A DNA stretch of 64,000 nucleotides from Agromyces subbeticus DSM 16689 (GCF_000421565.1 NZ_ATXG01000019.1:1-64000); one strand, 5' to 3'; counted from the stretch's first letter, positions 1-9,585 are shown. The notes: generated by a model from the letters alone, not told the origin. A program made the numbers and translations.

Positions 1-142
1 GCTCACACTGCCCGGCCCCGGGGGCTCGGTGATCATCGTCGGCGACCTGACCGGCACCGTGTGGTCGATCGCCCCGGCGCTCATCGCGGTGCTCGTGGTC
101 GCCTGGCCCAAGCTGCCCTCCGCGCGCCCGCGCGACGCCTAG
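1..142 (+). CDS. C-terminal end of a membrane protein (5' cut by window)
   Basis: The frame beginning at base 2 is open to a TAG at 140-142 and encodes 46 residues. It contains a hydrophobic stretch (core IAPALIAVLVVAW) followed by a short basic tail (PRPRDA-like), so it looks like the last membrane helix of a small integral membrane protein. In related actinobacteria a DUF6113-type membrane protein often precedes this ferredoxin gene; that identity is an inference from context only. It is co-directional with fdxA and ends about 40 bases before it. Confidence 0.6.
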   Translation, partial: LTLPGPGGSVIIVGDLTGTVWSIAPALIAVLVVAWPKLPSARPRDA

Positions 143-180
143 ACTGAAGATCCAGCTTCTCGAAGGGACAGCGAGCCACC

Positions 181-501
181 GTGACCTATGTCATAGCCCT
201 TCCGTGTGTCGACGTGAAAGACCGTGCGTGCATCGACGAGTGCCCGGTCGACTGCATCTACGAGGGTGAGCGTTCGCTCTACATCCACCCCGACGAGTGC
301 GTCGACTGCGGGGCCTGCGAGCCCGTATGCCCCGTCGAGGCGATCTACTACGAAGACGACCTTCCCGAGATGTGGGCCGACTACTACAAGGCCAACGTCG
401 AGTTCTTCGACGACATCGGTTCGCCGGGCGGCGCCGCGAAGATCGGCGTCATCCCGAAGGATCACCCGGTGATCTCGGCGCTGCCGCCCCAGGCGCACTG
501 A
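181..501 (+). CDS. fdxA: Ferredoxin, 7Fe type (FdxA)
   Basis: Small cytoplasmic electron carrier of 106 aa with a GTG start; GAAGGGA lies about ten bases upstream as ribosome binding site. The N-terminal cysteines ([17 protein letters not shown] region, residues about 8-24) and the second motif [12 protein letters not shown] (residues about 40-51) are the pattern of seven-iron [3Fe-4S]/[4Fe-4S] ferredoxins. Length and the C-terminal extension after the clusters fit the actinobacterial FdxA/FdxC family. It is followed after two bases by dapC, an order also seen in M. tuberculosis (fdxC-dapC), so the two are probably cotranscribed. The redox partner cannot be told from sequence. Confidence 0.95.
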   Translation: MTYVIALPCVDVKDRACIDECPVDCIYEGERSLYIHPDECVDCGACEPVCPVEAIYYEDDLPEMWADYYKANVEFFDDIGSPGGAAKIGVIPKDHPVISALPPQAH

Positions 502-503
502 GC

Positions 504-1619
504 ATGGCGCGCGGCGAGCTGCCCGACTATCCCTGGGATCTGATGGCGCCCTACCGCGAGCGCGCGGCGGCGCACCCGGGCGGAGTCATCGACCTCTCCA
601 TCGGTTCGCCCGTCGACCCGACGCCCGACCTCGTGCGCGCAGCGCTCGTGAACGCGACCGACGCGCACGCGTACCCCCAGACGACGGGCACCGGCGAGCT
701 GCGCCAGGCGATCGTCGACTGGTTCGCCAGGCGCCGCGGCGTGACCGGGCTCACGGCGGCGAACGTGCTGCCGACCGTCGGTTCCAAAGAGCTCGTCGCC
801 CTGCTGCCGTTCCTGCTCGGCCTGGGTGAGGGCGATGTCGTCGTGCACCCGAGGGCTGCCTACCCGAGCTACGAGATGGGGGCGGTGCTGGTCGGCGCCA
901 GGGCGATGGCCTCCGATGACCCGAGCGAGTGGCCCGCTGCGACGAAGCTCGTGTGGCTGAACAGCCCGGGAAATCCCGATGGCCGAGTGCTGTCGATCGA
1001 CGAACTGCGCGCCGCGCGCGAGCGGGCGCTCGAGCTCGGCGCCGTCATCGTCGGCGACGAGTGCTACGCCGAGCTCGGATGGGAGGGCGAGTGGGCCGAG
1101 ACGCCGGTGCCGAGCCTGCTCGACCCGCGCGTGACCGACGGCAACCGTCACAACACGCTCGTCGCCTACTCCCTCTCGAAGCAATCGAACATGGCGGGTT
1201 ATCGAACCGCCTTCGTGGCCGGCTGCAGTACCGTGATCGGCCGACTCACCACCGTGCGCAAGCACGCCGGGCTCATGCTCGCGCAACCGCTGCAGGCCGC
1301 GATGCTCGCCGCCCTGCGCGACGATGAGCACGTCGCCGTGCAGAAGCAGCGTTATCGCGCGCGCCGCGCCGTGCTGAAACCGGCTCTCGAGGCAGCCGGG
1401 CTCCGCATCGACCACAGCGAGGCAGGCCTCTACCTCTGGGCGAGCGAGGGGCGCGACGCCTGGGACTCGATCGGGCGGCTGGCCGACCTCGGCATCGTCG
1501 GCGGGCCCGGACACTTCTACGGCGTGCATCACCCCGAGCATGTTCGGCTCTCGCTGACGGCGAGCGACGAGCACATCGCGACCGCCGCTGAGCGGCTTCG
1601 GGCCTCCGTCACGGCGTGA
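504..1619 (+). CDS. dapC: Succinyldiaminopimelate transaminase (DapC)
   Basis: 371-aa fold-type I PLP aminotransferase. It should convert N-succinyl-2-amino-6-ketopimelate to N-succinyl-LL-diaminopimelate in the succinylase branch of lysine/diaminopimelate synthesis. The start chosen is ATG 504, two bases after the fdxA stop, giving the N-terminus MARGELPDYPWD typical of the family; longer in-frame starts would run through fdxA. Visible motifs: NSPGNPDG (substrate/PLP loop), GDECYAELGW (the PLP-binding Asp/Tyr region) and SYSLSKQSNMAGYR containing the Schiff-base lysine. The nearby dapD and dapE support the pathway assignment. Confidence 0.93.
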   Translation: MARGELPDYPWDLMAPYRERAAAHPGGVIDLSIGSPVDPTPDLVRAALVNATDAHAYPQTTGTGELRQAIVDWFARRRGVTGLTAANVLPTVGSKELVALLPFLLGLGEGDVVVHPRAAYPSYEMGAVLVGARAMASDDPSEWPAATKLVWLNSPGNPDGRVLSIDELRAARERALELGAVIVGDECYAELGWEGEWAETPVPSLLDPRVTDGNRHNTLVAYSLSKQSNMAGYRTAFVAGCSTVIGRLTTVRKHAGLMLAQPLQAAMLAALRDDEHVAVQKQRYRARRAVLKPALEAAGLRIDHSEAGLYLWASEGRDAWDSIGRLADLGIVGGPGHFYGVHHPEHVRLSLTASDEHIATAAERLRASVTA

Positions 1620-1801
1620 CATCCGCTCGCTCACCGGCAACGCGAAGCGGTGCTGGTGATCACCGCCAATGGAAGCGACGATCTCTTGGCGGATGCGACA
1701 GTGTGCCGCGAGCCCGTCTAGGCTGTATTCGGATTGCGGCCGACCACCCGGTCTCGACCGGAAAGCAGGTGACCGCGCAAGTGACGATCACAGGAGGCGC
1801 C

Positions 1802-3127
1802 GTGAACGACGTCGTGAAGAAAGCGGCAGGGGAGACCCCCCACGCCGAGACCCCCCAGGCTGCCACCCTCAGCTTCGGCGGCACCACCGCCGAGTTCCCC
1901 GTGCACCGTTCAGTGCAAGGCAACTCGAGCATCGACGTCTCGACGTTGACTCGCCAGACCGGGTTGACGGCGCTCGACTACGGATTCGTCAACACCGCCT
2001 CGACGCGATCGGCGATCACCTACATCGACGGCGAGCAGGGCATCCTCCGCTATCGCGGCTATCCCATCGAACAGGTCGCCGCGAACTCGACGTACCTCGA
2101 GGTCGCTTGGCTGCTCATCTACGGCGAACTGCCGACGGCCGATCAACTGGGCGAGTTCGACGAGAAGATCCGCCATCACACGCTGCTGCACGAAGACCTC
2201 AAGCGCTTCTTCTCGTCGCTGCCGCACACCGCGCACCCGATGTCGGTGCTCTCGAGCGCGGTCTCGGCCCTCTCGACCTATTACGAGGACTCGACCGACT
2301 CGAACGACCCCGAGCAGGTCGAGCTGACGATGATCCGCCTGCTCGCGAAGCTGCCGGTGATCGCGGCGTACGCGCACAAGAAATCGATCGGGCAGGCGTT
2401 CCTCTACCCCGACAACTCGCTCTCGTTCGTCGACAACTTCCTGAAGCTCAACTTCGGCAACATGGCAGAGCCGTTCGAGGTCGACCCGGTGCTCTCCACC
2501 GCCCTCGATCGCCTGCTGATCCTGCACGAAGACCACGAGCAGAACGCGTCGACGTCGACCGTGCGGCTCGTCGGCTCGACCGGCGCGAACCTCTACGCCT
2601 CGATCTCCGCCGGCATCCAGGCGCTTTCGGGCCCGCTCCACGGCGGTGCCAACGAAGCGGTGCTGCAGATGCTCGCCCGCATCCGCGACTCGGGCGAAGG
2701 CGTCGAGAAGTTCGTCGAGCGGGTCAAGAACAAAGAAGACGGCGTGAAGCTCATGGGCTTCGGGCACCGCGTCTACAAGAACTACGACCCGCGCGCGACG
2801 ATCGTCAAGCAGTCGGCCGATGAGGTGCTCGCCGGACTCGGCGTCGCCGACCCGCTGCTCGACATCGCGAAGGAGCTCGAGCAGTTCGCGCTCCAAGACG
2901 ACTACTTCAAAGAGCGCCGGCTCTACCCGAACGTCGACTTCTACACGGGCGTCATCTACAAGGCGATGGGCTTCCCGACGCGCATGTTCACCGTGCTCTT
3001 CGCGATCGGCCGCCTGCCCGGCTGGATGGCGCACTGGCGCGAGATGAACCTCGACCAGCAGACCAAGATCGGCCGCCCGCAGCAGTTGTACATCGGCGAA
3101 GCCGAACGGCACTACCCCACGGCCTGA
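1802..3127 (+). CDS. gltA: Citrate synthase
   Basis: 441-aa type II citrate synthase, condensing acetyl-CoA and oxaloacetate at the head of the TCA cycle. The start is GTG 1802, preceded by a near-perfect AGGAGG at about 1791; the frame is open further upstream but without a better start. Diagnostic blocks: SAITYIDGEQGILRYRGYPI near the N-terminus, LHEDHEQNASTSTVRLVGS with a catalytic His, GPLHGGANEAVLQML (His), and MGFGHRVYKNYDPRA (His/Arg). It ends in NVDFYTGVIYKAMGFP and an Arg-rich C-terminus, as usual. A promoter-like TAGGCT lies about 80 bases upstream, implying a leadered transcript. Confidence 0.97.
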   Translation: MNDVVKKAAGETPHAETPQAATLSFGGTTAEFPVHRSVQGNSSIDVSTLTRQTGLTALDYGFVNTASTRSAITYIDGEQGILRYRGYPIEQVAANSTYLEVAWLLIYGELPTADQLGEFDEKIRHHTLLHEDLKRFFSSLPHTAHPMSVLSSAVSALSTYYEDSTDSNDPEQVELTMIRLLAKLPVIAAYAHKKSIGQAFLYPDNSLSFVDNFLKLNFGNMAEPFEVDPVLSTALDRLLILHEDHEQNASTSTVRLVGSTGANLYASISAGIQALSGPLHGGANEAVLQMLARIRDSGEGVEKFVERVKNKEDGVKLMGFGHRVYKNYDPRATIVKQSADEVLAGLGVADPLLDIAKELEQFALQDDYFKERRLYPNVDFYTGVIYKAMGFPTRMFTVLFAIGRLPGWMAHWREMNLDQQTKIGRPQQLYIGEAERHYPTA

Positions 3128-3137
3128 CGCACCGACC

Positions 3138-3177
3138 GAAACGCCGGTCGTCGCCCTCGGGCGGCGACCGGCGTTTC
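3138..3177. terminator. Convergent hairpin terminator after gltA
   Basis: A 19-base stem with one G/T wobble (GAAACGCCGGTCGTCGCCC pairing with its complement) and a tiny loop. It lies between the gltA stop and the stop of the convergent acylase gene at 3184, so it could serve both strands. There is no long T tract. Confidence 0.75.
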
Positions 3178-3183
3178 GCGTTC

Positions 3184-5772
3184 TCAGTCGGCGGGCGTGA
3201 GACGCAGGGTGTCGCGCGCGTTCGCCTCGATCGCCTCCGTCGTGACGGCCCACTCGCGCAACTCACCGCGCTGCCAGAGCGGGGCCTGGTCGTCGTAGTT
3301 CGGGTGGAAGGCGTGGCCCGAGGCGCCCGTGAGGTTGATCCAGAGGGAGTCGTCGCGGTCGGCCAGGTCGACGACCATTCGCATCGAGGGCACCCAGTCG
3401 ACGCCGTAGCCGACGCTCGCGTCCCACCCGATCGCATTCACGACCGACGAGCCGCCGCCGAGCTCGTAGGGCCCCCGATTGAAGAGCCACTCGATCGGGC
3501 CGATGCCCGATTCACCGAAGCTCTGGTTCGTGAGGGTGAGCGTGTGCAGCCGCCCCCAGCGCCAGGAGTCGGTGTTGGAGCCCATGCGGTCTTCGGCCTC
3601 GCCCCACGCGGCGCTCAGCGCATGCTCGATCATCGCGTCGCGGCCGGCGATTTCACCGTCTGAGTTCGCCCACCACGTCGAGTCGGGCTCGTCGAGGAGT
3701 GTGCCCACGACGGTGAACCAGCGGTCGCCGCCCTGTGGCCGCGTCGCTTCTGGCAGATCGCCGAACATCTCGTCGAGCAGTGTGCGCCAGAACACCGCGA
3801 AGTAGGCCGCCGGTGCACTGTCGGCATCGGCCCGTCCATTCCATCCCGCGAGGAGTTCGGCGCCGCGTGCGGCATCGCCGTCGAGATCGAGCGACTCGAT
3901 GACCGGCAGGAAGGCTGCCGCATTCGCGTCGCTCGTGTCGAGTTGGATCTGCGCGAGTGCGTCGGCCGTGAACTTCTCGCCCGAGGCCAGCTGCTCGCCG
4001 ATGAGACGCTCGATCGCGGCGGCGCGATAGCCGTAGTCCCAGTCCTCGGTGAGCAGGGGGCCGTCGGGCCCGGCTGCCGCGTTGTTGGCGGTGACAAGGT
4101 AGCCCGCGGGCGGGTTCAGCACCGACGGCAGCTGGTCGAAGCCGATGGTGCCCGACCAGCCGTTGGTGCTCGTCCAGCCGGGAAGGGGCATCGTGCCGTC
4201 GCCCGACAGCCGCACGGGAATGCGGCCCGGTGCCTGATAGCCGATGTTGCCGGCGACATCCGCGTAGACGAGGTTCTGCGACGGTACGTCGAACATCGCG
4301 GCGGCGGTGCGGAACGCGTTCCAGTCGGCTGCCCGATCGAGCGCGAAGATGGCGCGCGCGGTGGTGCCCGGCGTGAGGGCGGTCCACTGCAGCGACACCT
4401 GGTAGTCGCCGTCGGGCTGCGCGGATGCCGCTGGGAACCCCGTTGCGACCGCGGTGAAGTCGGCATCGATGTCGGTCACGATCGGCCCGCGCGCCGTCGA
4501 TCGCACGCTGATCGTGACGGGATCGCCGCCGGCGACCTCGATCGTCTCCTCGCGGATCGCGAGGGGCACGAGCGCGCCGTCGAGCTCGTAGGAGTCGCCC
4601 TCGATGCGCTCGAGGTACAGGTCGGCGACGTCGGGCCCGAGGTTCGTGAACCCCCAGGCGATGCTCTGGTTCTGGCCGATGACGATGCCGGGCAGGCCCG
4701 AGAACGAGTACCCGGCGACGTCGAAGCCGCACTCGGGGGTGATCTCGACGCAGTGCAGGCCCATCTGCGCCCAGATCGACGGCATGGCCGGCCCGAGGTG
4801 CGGATCGTTCGCAAGCAGGGGCAGGCCGGATTCGGTGAGCGAGCCCGATACGACCCACGAGTTCGAGCCGAGGTCGCCGCCCTCGGGGCCGAGCAGTTCG
4901 GGCACGCCGTCGATCGCGGCACGCAGGGTCGTGAGCGCCGCGGCGTACTCGGGCGAGGGCGAGGATGCGGATGCCGCAGCGACATCCGATGTCTTCGAAA
5001 CCCCGTCGCTCGGGAGCGGGGCGACGGAGAGTGCGGCCTGAGCGGCGGTCGGCCGCTCACCGATGATCGTGGGCATCTGCCCCCACGCGAACTCGGGGTG
5101 GAGGCGCTCGACCTCGTCGGGCGGCAGCACCGTCGACAGCAGGGCACGGTCGATCTCGTCGCCGAGGTTCGAGCGCAGATCCCACGCCATCGCCTTCAGC
5201 CAGGCGATCGAATCGACCCCCGACCACGGTTCGGGGGAGTAGCCGGGGTTCTGCACGCCGAGCACGGCGTATTCGAGAGAGAGGTCGGCGCCGCGGTGTT
5301 CGGCGAGGTAGGCGTTCACGCCCTCGGCGTAGGCGTCGTAGTGGGCCCGCGTCTGCTCGTCGAGCATGTCGAACTCCTGCTCGGCGACGCCCCGCCAGTC
5401 GAGCGTGCGGATGAACGCGTCGGTGCCCACCTGCGACTCGCCGAAGAGTTCGGCGAGCCGGCCCGCGGTGACGTGGCGGCGGAAGTCCATCTCCCAGAAG
5501 CGGTCTTGGGCGTGCACGTAGCCCTGGGCGAAGAACAGGTCGTGGTCGGTCTCTGCGTAGAGCTGGGGGATGCCGGCGTCGTCGCGGTGAACGGTGACCT
5601 CGGCGGTGAGGCCCGCGGCTTCGATCGCGCCGTTCGTTGTGGGGAACGAGCGGTGCACGGTCCACCAGCCGAGCCCTGCCGCCACGACGGCGAGCACGAG
5701 CACGGTGGTGAGCAGGCCGATGAGGAGGCTCACTCCCCGATGCCGACGGGTTCTCGGTGCGTCGGTACCCAC
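3184..5772 (-). CDS. Penicillin acylase family Ntn hydrolase
   Basis: 862-aa member of the penicillin G acylase/acyl-homoserine lactone acylase family. GTG start followed by a basic segment and one hydrophobic signal-anchor helix (GVSLLIGLLTTVLVLAVVAA, residues about 13-32), so the enzyme is exported or membrane-anchored. The alpha-chain region has the family pattern DDAGIPQLYAETDHDLFFAQG. The autocatalytic cleavage site is GSNSWVVSG near residue 303, whose Ser becomes the N-terminal nucleophile of the beta chain; it is followed by LLANDPHLGPAMPSIW. Substrate is unknown; members hydrolyse amide bonds in beta-lactams, N-acyl-homoserine lactones and acyl-peptides. It lies 106 bases downstream of dapD on the same strand. 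Confidence 0.9.
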   Translation of the reverse strand: MGTDAPRTRRHRGVSLLIGLLTTVLVLAVVAAGLGWWTVHRSFPTTNGAIEAAGLTAEVTVHRDDAGIPQLYAETDHDLFFAQGYVHAQDRFWEMDFRRHVTAGRLAELFGESQVGTDAFIRTLDWRGVAEQEFDMLDEQTRAHYDAYAEGVNAYLAEHRGADLSLEYAVLGVQNPGYSPEPWSGVDSIAWLKAMAWDLRSNLGDEIDRALLSTVLPPDEVERLHPEFAWGQMPTIIGERPTAAQAALSVAPLPSDGVSKTSDVAAASASSPSPEYAAALTTLRAAIDGVPELLGPEGGDLGSNSWVVSGSLTESGLPLLANDPHLGPAMPSIWAQMGLHCVEITPECGFDVAGYSFSGLPGIVIGQNQSIAWGFTNLGPDVADLYLERIEGDSYELDGALVPLAIREETIEVAGGDPVTISVRSTARGPIVTDIDADFTAVATGFPAASAQPDGDYQVSLQWTALTPGTTARAIFALDRAADWNAFRTAAAMFDVPSQNLVYADVAGNIGYQAPGRIPVRLSGDGTMPLPGWTSTNGWSGTIGFDQLPSVLNPPAGYLVTANNAAAGPDGPLLTEDWDYGYRAAAIERLIGEQLASGEKFTADALAQIQLDTSDANAAAFLPVIESLDLDGDAARGAELLAGWNGRADADSAPAAYFAVFWRTLLDEMFGDLPEATRPQGGDRWFTVVGTLLDEPDSTWWANSDGEIAGRDAMIEHALSAAWGEAEDRMGSNTDSWRWGRLHTLTLTNQSFGESGIGPIEWLFNRGPYELGGGSSVVNAIGWDASVGYGVDWVPSMRMVVDLADRDDSLWINLTGASGHAFHPNYDDQAPLWQRGELREWAVTTEAIEANARDTLRLTPAD

Positions 5773-5878
5773 GCCACTCCTTCGTGATGCGCAAGACGAG
5801 GGCCGCCCCGCGGCGGCCAGGAGATCAACTGTAGTCGAGACCGCGTGCGGTCGCGCCGGCGAGTGCGAGGCGGCTCGG

Positions 5879-6835
5879 CTACGCGTGCAGCGCCGCGTTC
5901 AGCAGCACGCCCTCGCCCGTGCGGGAGAGGGCCTCGACCTGGCCGTTCAGCGAATTGCGCCGGAACAGCAGGTTGGGCACCCCCGAGAGCACGACCGCCT
6001 TGACCGTGCTCGGGCGCTCGCCGGCGCCGCCGAACAGCACGACCTTCGTGCCGGCGGTGACGTAGAGGCCCGCCTCGACGACGCTGTCGTCGCCGATCGA
6101 GATGCCGATGCCGGAGTTGGCGCCGAGCAGGGCCCGCTCGCCGATCGCCACGCGCTGGGTGCCGCCGCCCGAGAGGGTGCCCATGATCGAGGCGCCGCCG
6201 CCGATGTCCGAGCCGTCGCCGACGACGACGCCCTGCGAGATGCGTCCCTCGACCATCGAGGTGCCGAGCGTGCCGGCGTTGAAGTTCACGAAGCCCTCGT
6301 GCATCACGGTCGTGCCCGGTGCGAGGTGCGCGCCGAGCCGCACGCGCGACGCGTCGGCGATTCGAACCCGTTCGGGCGTGACGTAGTCGAGCAGGCGCGG
6401 GAACTTGTCGATGCCCGTGGCGTGGATTCCTGCGCGCTGCAGCGCGGGGCGCAGGCGATCGAAGTCGGCCGGATGCACCGGACCCGCGTTGGTCCAGACG
6501 ACGGCGGGCAGGTGGCCGAAGACGCCGTCGAGGTTCACCGTGTTCGGCGCCACGAGCAAGTGGGAGAGCAGGTGAAGCCGCAAGTAGGCGTCGCTCGTGC
6601 TCGCGGGCGGCGCATCGAGGTCGATCGCCACGTCGACGGCGTCGATCGTGACGTTGCGGCGCTCGTCTCGGCCCGTGAGCGCCAGGTGTTCGGGCGCGAT
6701 CGGGGCCGCGGCCGCATCGCCCAGCGACGGCGCGGGGAACCAGGTGTCGAGCACGGTGCCGTCGGCGGCGGTCGTGGCGAGTCCGGCGCCACGGGCGAGA
6801 CGGGGCGAGCTGTGGGCGACGTCGTTCTCGGGCAT
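5879..6835 (-). CDS. dapD: Tetrahydrodipicolinate N-succinyltransferase (DapD)
   Basis: 318-aa actinobacterial-type DapD, transferring succinyl from succinyl-CoA to tetrahydrodipicolinate, the committed step of the succinylase DAP pathway. The C-terminal half shows hexapeptide-repeat (left-handed beta-helix) spacing: [18 protein letters not shown], then [20 protein letters not shown] and further I-G-x-x-x repeats. The motif [20 protein letters not shown] is characteristic. ATG 6835 is preceded seven bases upstream by TACGCT, so it is probably leaderless. It is divergent from dapE, and the short shared interval would allow common control. Confidence 0.95.
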   Translation of the reverse strand: MPENDVAHSSPRLARGAGLATTAADGTVLDTWFPAPSLGDAAAAPIAPEHLALTGRDERRNVTIDAVDVAIDLDAPPASTSDAYLRLHLLSHLLVAPNTVNLDGVFGHLPAVVWTNAGPVHPADFDRLRPALQRAGIHATGIDKFPRLLDYVTPERVRIADASRVRLGAHLAPGTTVMHEGFVNFNAGTLGTSMVEGRISQGVVVGDGSDIGGGASIMGTLSGGGTQRVAIGERALLGANSGIGISIGDDSVVEAGLYVTAGTKVVLFGGAGERPSTVKAVVLSGVPNLLFRRNSLNGQVEALSRTGEGVLLNAALHA

Positions 6836-6842
6836 GTAGTCC

Positions 6843-6848
6843 AGCGTA
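6843..6848 (-). promoter_or_regulatory. Leaderless -10 (TACGCT) of dapD
   Basis: TACGCT read on the minus strand, seven bases before the ATG at 6835, with no Shine-Dalgarno sequence between. Confidence 0.6.
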
Positions 6849-6899
6849 TCGAGCGGGGGCAGGCTGTGACGCGGTGCGTCGCGGCATCCGGGGCGTTCG

Positions 6900-6905
6900 T
6901 AGACT
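6900..6905 (+). promoter_or_regulatory. Leaderless -10 (TAGACT) of dapE
   Basis: TAGACT, seven bases before the dapE ATG at 6913. The two divergent dap -10 elements are only about 50 bases apart. Confidence 0.6.
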
Positions 6906-6912
6906 GGGACGC

Positions 6913-8013
6913 ATGCCTTCCGACGCGACCGCCTCGCCGCTCGATCTCTCGGCCGACTCCGTGACCATCACCCGCGCCATCTGCGACGTGCCGAGCGAGT
7001 CCGGTCATGAGCGCGTGCTCGGCGACCTCATCGAGCAGGCGCTCGCCGGGGCGGCCCATCTCGAGGTCATCCGCGACGGCGACACGATCGTCGCGAGAAC
7101 GAATCTGGGCCGCGATCGTCGCGTCGCCATCGCCGGGCACATCGACACCGTGCCGATCAACCGCAACCTGCCCACCCGGTTCGAGACGATCGACGGCGTC
7201 GACTACCTCTGGGGTCGCGGCACGGTCGACATGAAGGCCGGCGTCGCCGTGCAGCTGAAGCTCGCGCTCGAACTCACGGCGCCCATCGTCGACCTCACGT
7301 GGATGTGGTACGACAACGAAGAGGTGGCGGCCGCGCTGAACGGCCTCGGCCGGCTCTCGCGCAACCGGCCCGACCTCTTCGAAGCCGATTTCGCGATTCT
7401 CGGCGAGCCCTCCAACGGCCAGGTCGAGGGCGGCTGCAACGGCACCTTGCGCGCCGAGGTGCGGGCCCGCGGCCTTCGCGCGCATTCCGCACGCAGCTGG
7501 GTCGGCGAGAACGCCATCCACAAGCTCGCACCGGCGCTCGAGAAGCTCGCGGCGTACGAGGCCGAGACCGTGCTGGTCGACGGGCTCGCCTACCGCGAGG
7601 GGCTCAACGCCGTGCGGATCGCGGGCGGCATCGCGGGCAACGTCATTCCCGACGACGCCGTGCTCGACGTGAACTACCGATTCGCGCCGAGTCGCAGCGT
7701 CGCCGAGGCATCCGCATTCGTGCTCGAGTTCTTCGAGGGATTCGAGGTCACGATCGTCGACAGCTCAGAGGGCGCGCGACCGGGCCTCGACGACCCGCTC
7801 GCTCAGCAGTTCGTGCAAGCGGTCGGCGCCGAAGCGCGCCCCAAGTACGGATGGACGGATGTCGCGCGCTTCAGCGCCCTCGGCGTGCCCGCCGTCAACT
7901 TCGGCCCGGGCGATCCACTGAAGGCCCATGCCGACGACGAGCGCGTGGCCGTCGAGCAGATCCTCTCGACGGAGCGGGCCCTGCGGGCCTGGCTGTCGGG
8001 CACCACCGGCTGA
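6913..8013 (+). CDS. dapE: Succinyl-diaminopimelate desuccinylase (DapE)
   Basis: 366-aa M20-family dizinc hydrolase that releases succinate from N-succinyl-LL-DAP. Start ATG 6913 is fixed by the leaderless -10 TAGACT seven bases upstream. Metal and catalytic residues are visible in order: [10 protein letters not shown] (His and Asp), [11 protein letters not shown] (bridging Asp), YDNEEVAA (general base Glu and metal Glu), [18 protein letters not shown] (metal residue), and a C-terminal [13 protein letters not shown] (His). Length fits the actinobacterial enzyme. The glycosyltransferase gene follows after 16 bases. Confidence 0.95.
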   Translation: MPSDATASPLDLSADSVTITRAICDVPSESGHERVLGDLIEQALAGAAHLEVIRDGDTIVARTNLGRDRRVAIAGHIDTVPINRNLPTRFETIDGVDYLWGRGTVDMKAGVAVQLKLALELTAPIVDLTWMWYDNEEVAAALNGLGRLSRNRPDLFEADFAILGEPSNGQVEGGCNGTLRAEVRARGLRAHSARSWVGENAIHKLAPALEKLAAYEAETVLVDGLAYREGLNAVRIAGGIAGNVIPDDAVLDVNYRFAPSRSVAEASAFVLEFFEGFEVTIVDSSEGARPGLDDPLAQQFVQAVGAEARPKYGWTDVARFSALGVPAVNFGPGDPLKAHADDERVAVEQILSTERALRAWLSGTTG

Positions 8014-8029
8014 CGCGGAGGCCGGCATC

Positions 8030-9259
8030 GTGACCGTCGCGACCGTCGAGCGGGAGCCCGACCCGTTCCGCGTGACCCGATGGTCGCCACGGGTGCGCTG
8101 GCGGCTCGCCCCCTGGTGGGCGAAGGTCGTCGTGATCTTCCTCGGCGCGCGGGCGATCACCACGGTCATGGTGCTCGGCCTCGCGAGCGTGCAGGGAGCC
8201 AACCCGTGGACCGGTGCCCGCCCCGGGTACTTCGAGTACGCGAACCTCTGGGACGCCAGGTGGTACCAGATCATCTGGCTGGGCGGCTACCCTCGAGAGC
8301 TGCCGCTCACCGAGGCCGGCCAGGTGGCCGAGAACGCGTGGGCGTTCCTCCCCGTCTACCCGATGCTCGTCGGCGTCGTGACCTGGTTCGGCGTTCCGTG
8401 GAACGCGGCATCCGTCGTCATCGCCCTGCTGGCGGGGCTCGGCGCGGCGCTCGTCACGCACCGCCTGATGTCGCGGTTCCTCGAGCCCGACCGGGCGCTC
8501 TTCGCGGTCGTGCTCTTCTCGGTGGCGCCGGTGTCGCCGATCATGCAGTTCGGCTACGCCGAGTCGCTCGGCCTGCTCTGGCTGGCGCTGGCGCTGCTGC
8601 TGCTCGTCGATCGGCGGTACGGATGGCTCGTGCCCGTGATCGCCGTCTGGGCGTTCACCCGGCCCGGCGCCCTCGCCTTCGCACTCACCCTCGGGCTGCA
8701 CTGGATCTGGCGCTGGTGGTCGCGGAAGCGCGACCCGTTCCCGATGCGGGAGCGCGTCCTCGCGGCATCCGTCGCCGTGTTCGCCGGCCTCGTCGGGCTC
8801 GCGTGGCCGGGCATCGTGTGGGCGGTCACCGGGAACCTGCACGGCTACACCGCGACCGAGCTGTCGTGGCGGTCGGCCTACATCGGCTATCGGGAGCTCG
8901 TGCCGTTCACCGCATGGTTCCAGTCGGGCGACTGGTGGTTGCACCAGCCGCTCGGCACGATCGTGGTGCTCGCGCTCATCGCCGCCTTCGCCGTGACGCT
9001 GTTTCTGCCGGCGGTGCGTCGTCTCGGCGTCGACCTGCGGCTGTGGCTCGCGAGCTACGCGCTCTACCTGCTCGCGGTGTTCTTTCCGCAGTCGAGCACC
9101 TTCCGCATCCTCGTGCCGATGTTCCCGCTCGTCGGTGCGCTGGCCCAGCCGCGCGCGGCATGGTACCGCTGGGGCATGGTCGCGCTCTCCCTCCTGTTGC
9201 AGCTGGGCTGGCTGCTCATCGCATGGGGCGTCGACGGGCGCGACTGGACGCCTCCCTGA
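8030..9259 (+). CDS. GT-C membrane mannosyltransferase-like protein (PIG-V type)
   Basis: 409-aa polytopic membrane protein with roughly ten hydrophobic segments. GTG 8030 has GGAGG eight bases upstream; the frame is open earlier but inside dapE. The first extracytoplasmic loop carries NLWDARWYQIIWLGGYP, matching the conserved acidic WDxxWY motif of PIG-V/GPI-mannosyltransferase II-like GT-C glycosyltransferases, which use polyprenyl-phosphate sugars. It probably acts on a cell-envelope glycan or lipoglycan; acceptor and sugar are not predictable. It is likely cotranscribed with dapE, with no obvious functional link. Confidence 0.75.
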   Translation: MTVATVEREPDPFRVTRWSPRVRWRLAPWWAKVVVIFLGARAITTVMVLGLASVQGANPWTGARPGYFEYANLWDARWYQIIWLGGYPRELPLTEAGQVAENAWAFLPVYPMLVGVVTWFGVPWNAASVVIALLAGLGAALVTHRLMSRFLEPDRALFAVVLFSVAPVSPIMQFGYAESLGLLWLALALLLLVDRRYGWLVPVIAVWAFTRPGALAFALTLGLHWIWRWWSRKRDPFPMRERVLAASVAVFAGLVGLAWPGIVWAVTGNLHGYTATELSWRSAYIGYRELVPFTAWFQSGDWWLHQPLGTIVVLALIAAFAVTLFLPAVRRLGVDLRLWLASYALYLLAVFFPQSSTFRILVPMFPLVGALAQPRAAWYRWGMVALSLLLQLGWLLIAWGVDGRDWTPP

Positions 9260-9365
9260 TCGGAGCATGAATCGGTGCCGCGCCCGCGCCATTTCGGGCT
9301 GCAGCCGTGCCGTCGTGTGTTGTCCACAGACTCGCGGCGATTTCCCAGCACCGCCCGTGATGGCA

Positions 9366-9371
9366 GATAAT
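9366..9371 (+). promoter_or_regulatory. -10 element (GATAAT) for the DUF3117 gene
   Basis: GATAAT 28 bases before the start at 9400, followed by an AAAGGGGAG ribosome binding site; this is a leadered gene. No convincing -35. Confidence 0.45.
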
Positions 9372-9399
9372 GGAAGCTCAGCCACGAAAGGGGAGCTCA

Positions 9400-9573
9400 A
9401 TGGCGGCCATGAAGCCACGCACCGGAGACGGGCCTATGGAGGCTGTGAAGGAAGGTCGACTCATCATCGTTCGAGTTCCGCTCGAAGGTGGGGGGCGCCT
9501 CGTCGTCTCGGTGAACGACGCTGAGGCCAAGGAGCTGTACGACGTGCTCGGTGGCGTCGTGAAGCCCGCCTGA
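9400..9573 (+). CDS. DUF3117 domain protein
   Basis: 57-aa protein with AAAGGGGAG as ribosome binding site just before ATG 9400. The sequence begins MAAMKPRTGDGPMEAVKEGR and ends DAEAKELYDVLGGVVKPA, which is the DUF3117 family, small proteins almost universally conserved in Actinobacteria (Rv1211 in M. tuberculosis). Function is unknown. It stands alone, bounded by its own promoter and a strong terminator, suggesting a monocistronic and probably well-expressed gene. Confidence 0.92.
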   Translation: MAAMKPRTGDGPMEAVKEGRLIIVRVPLEGGGRLVVSVNDAEAKELYDVLGGVVKPA

Positions 9574-9585
9574 GTCACGCATCCT

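Noticed and set aside
3943-5787. 614-codon plus-strand open frame opposite the penicillin acylase gene
   Set aside because: High-GC third-position shadow; its Arg/Gly/Val-rich composition has no domain, while the minus-strand frame has a full Ntn-hydrolase pattern.
7895-9418. 507-codon minus-strand frame opposite the glycosyltransferase gene
   Set aside because: Antisense shadow, His/Arg/Glu-rich, no family pattern.
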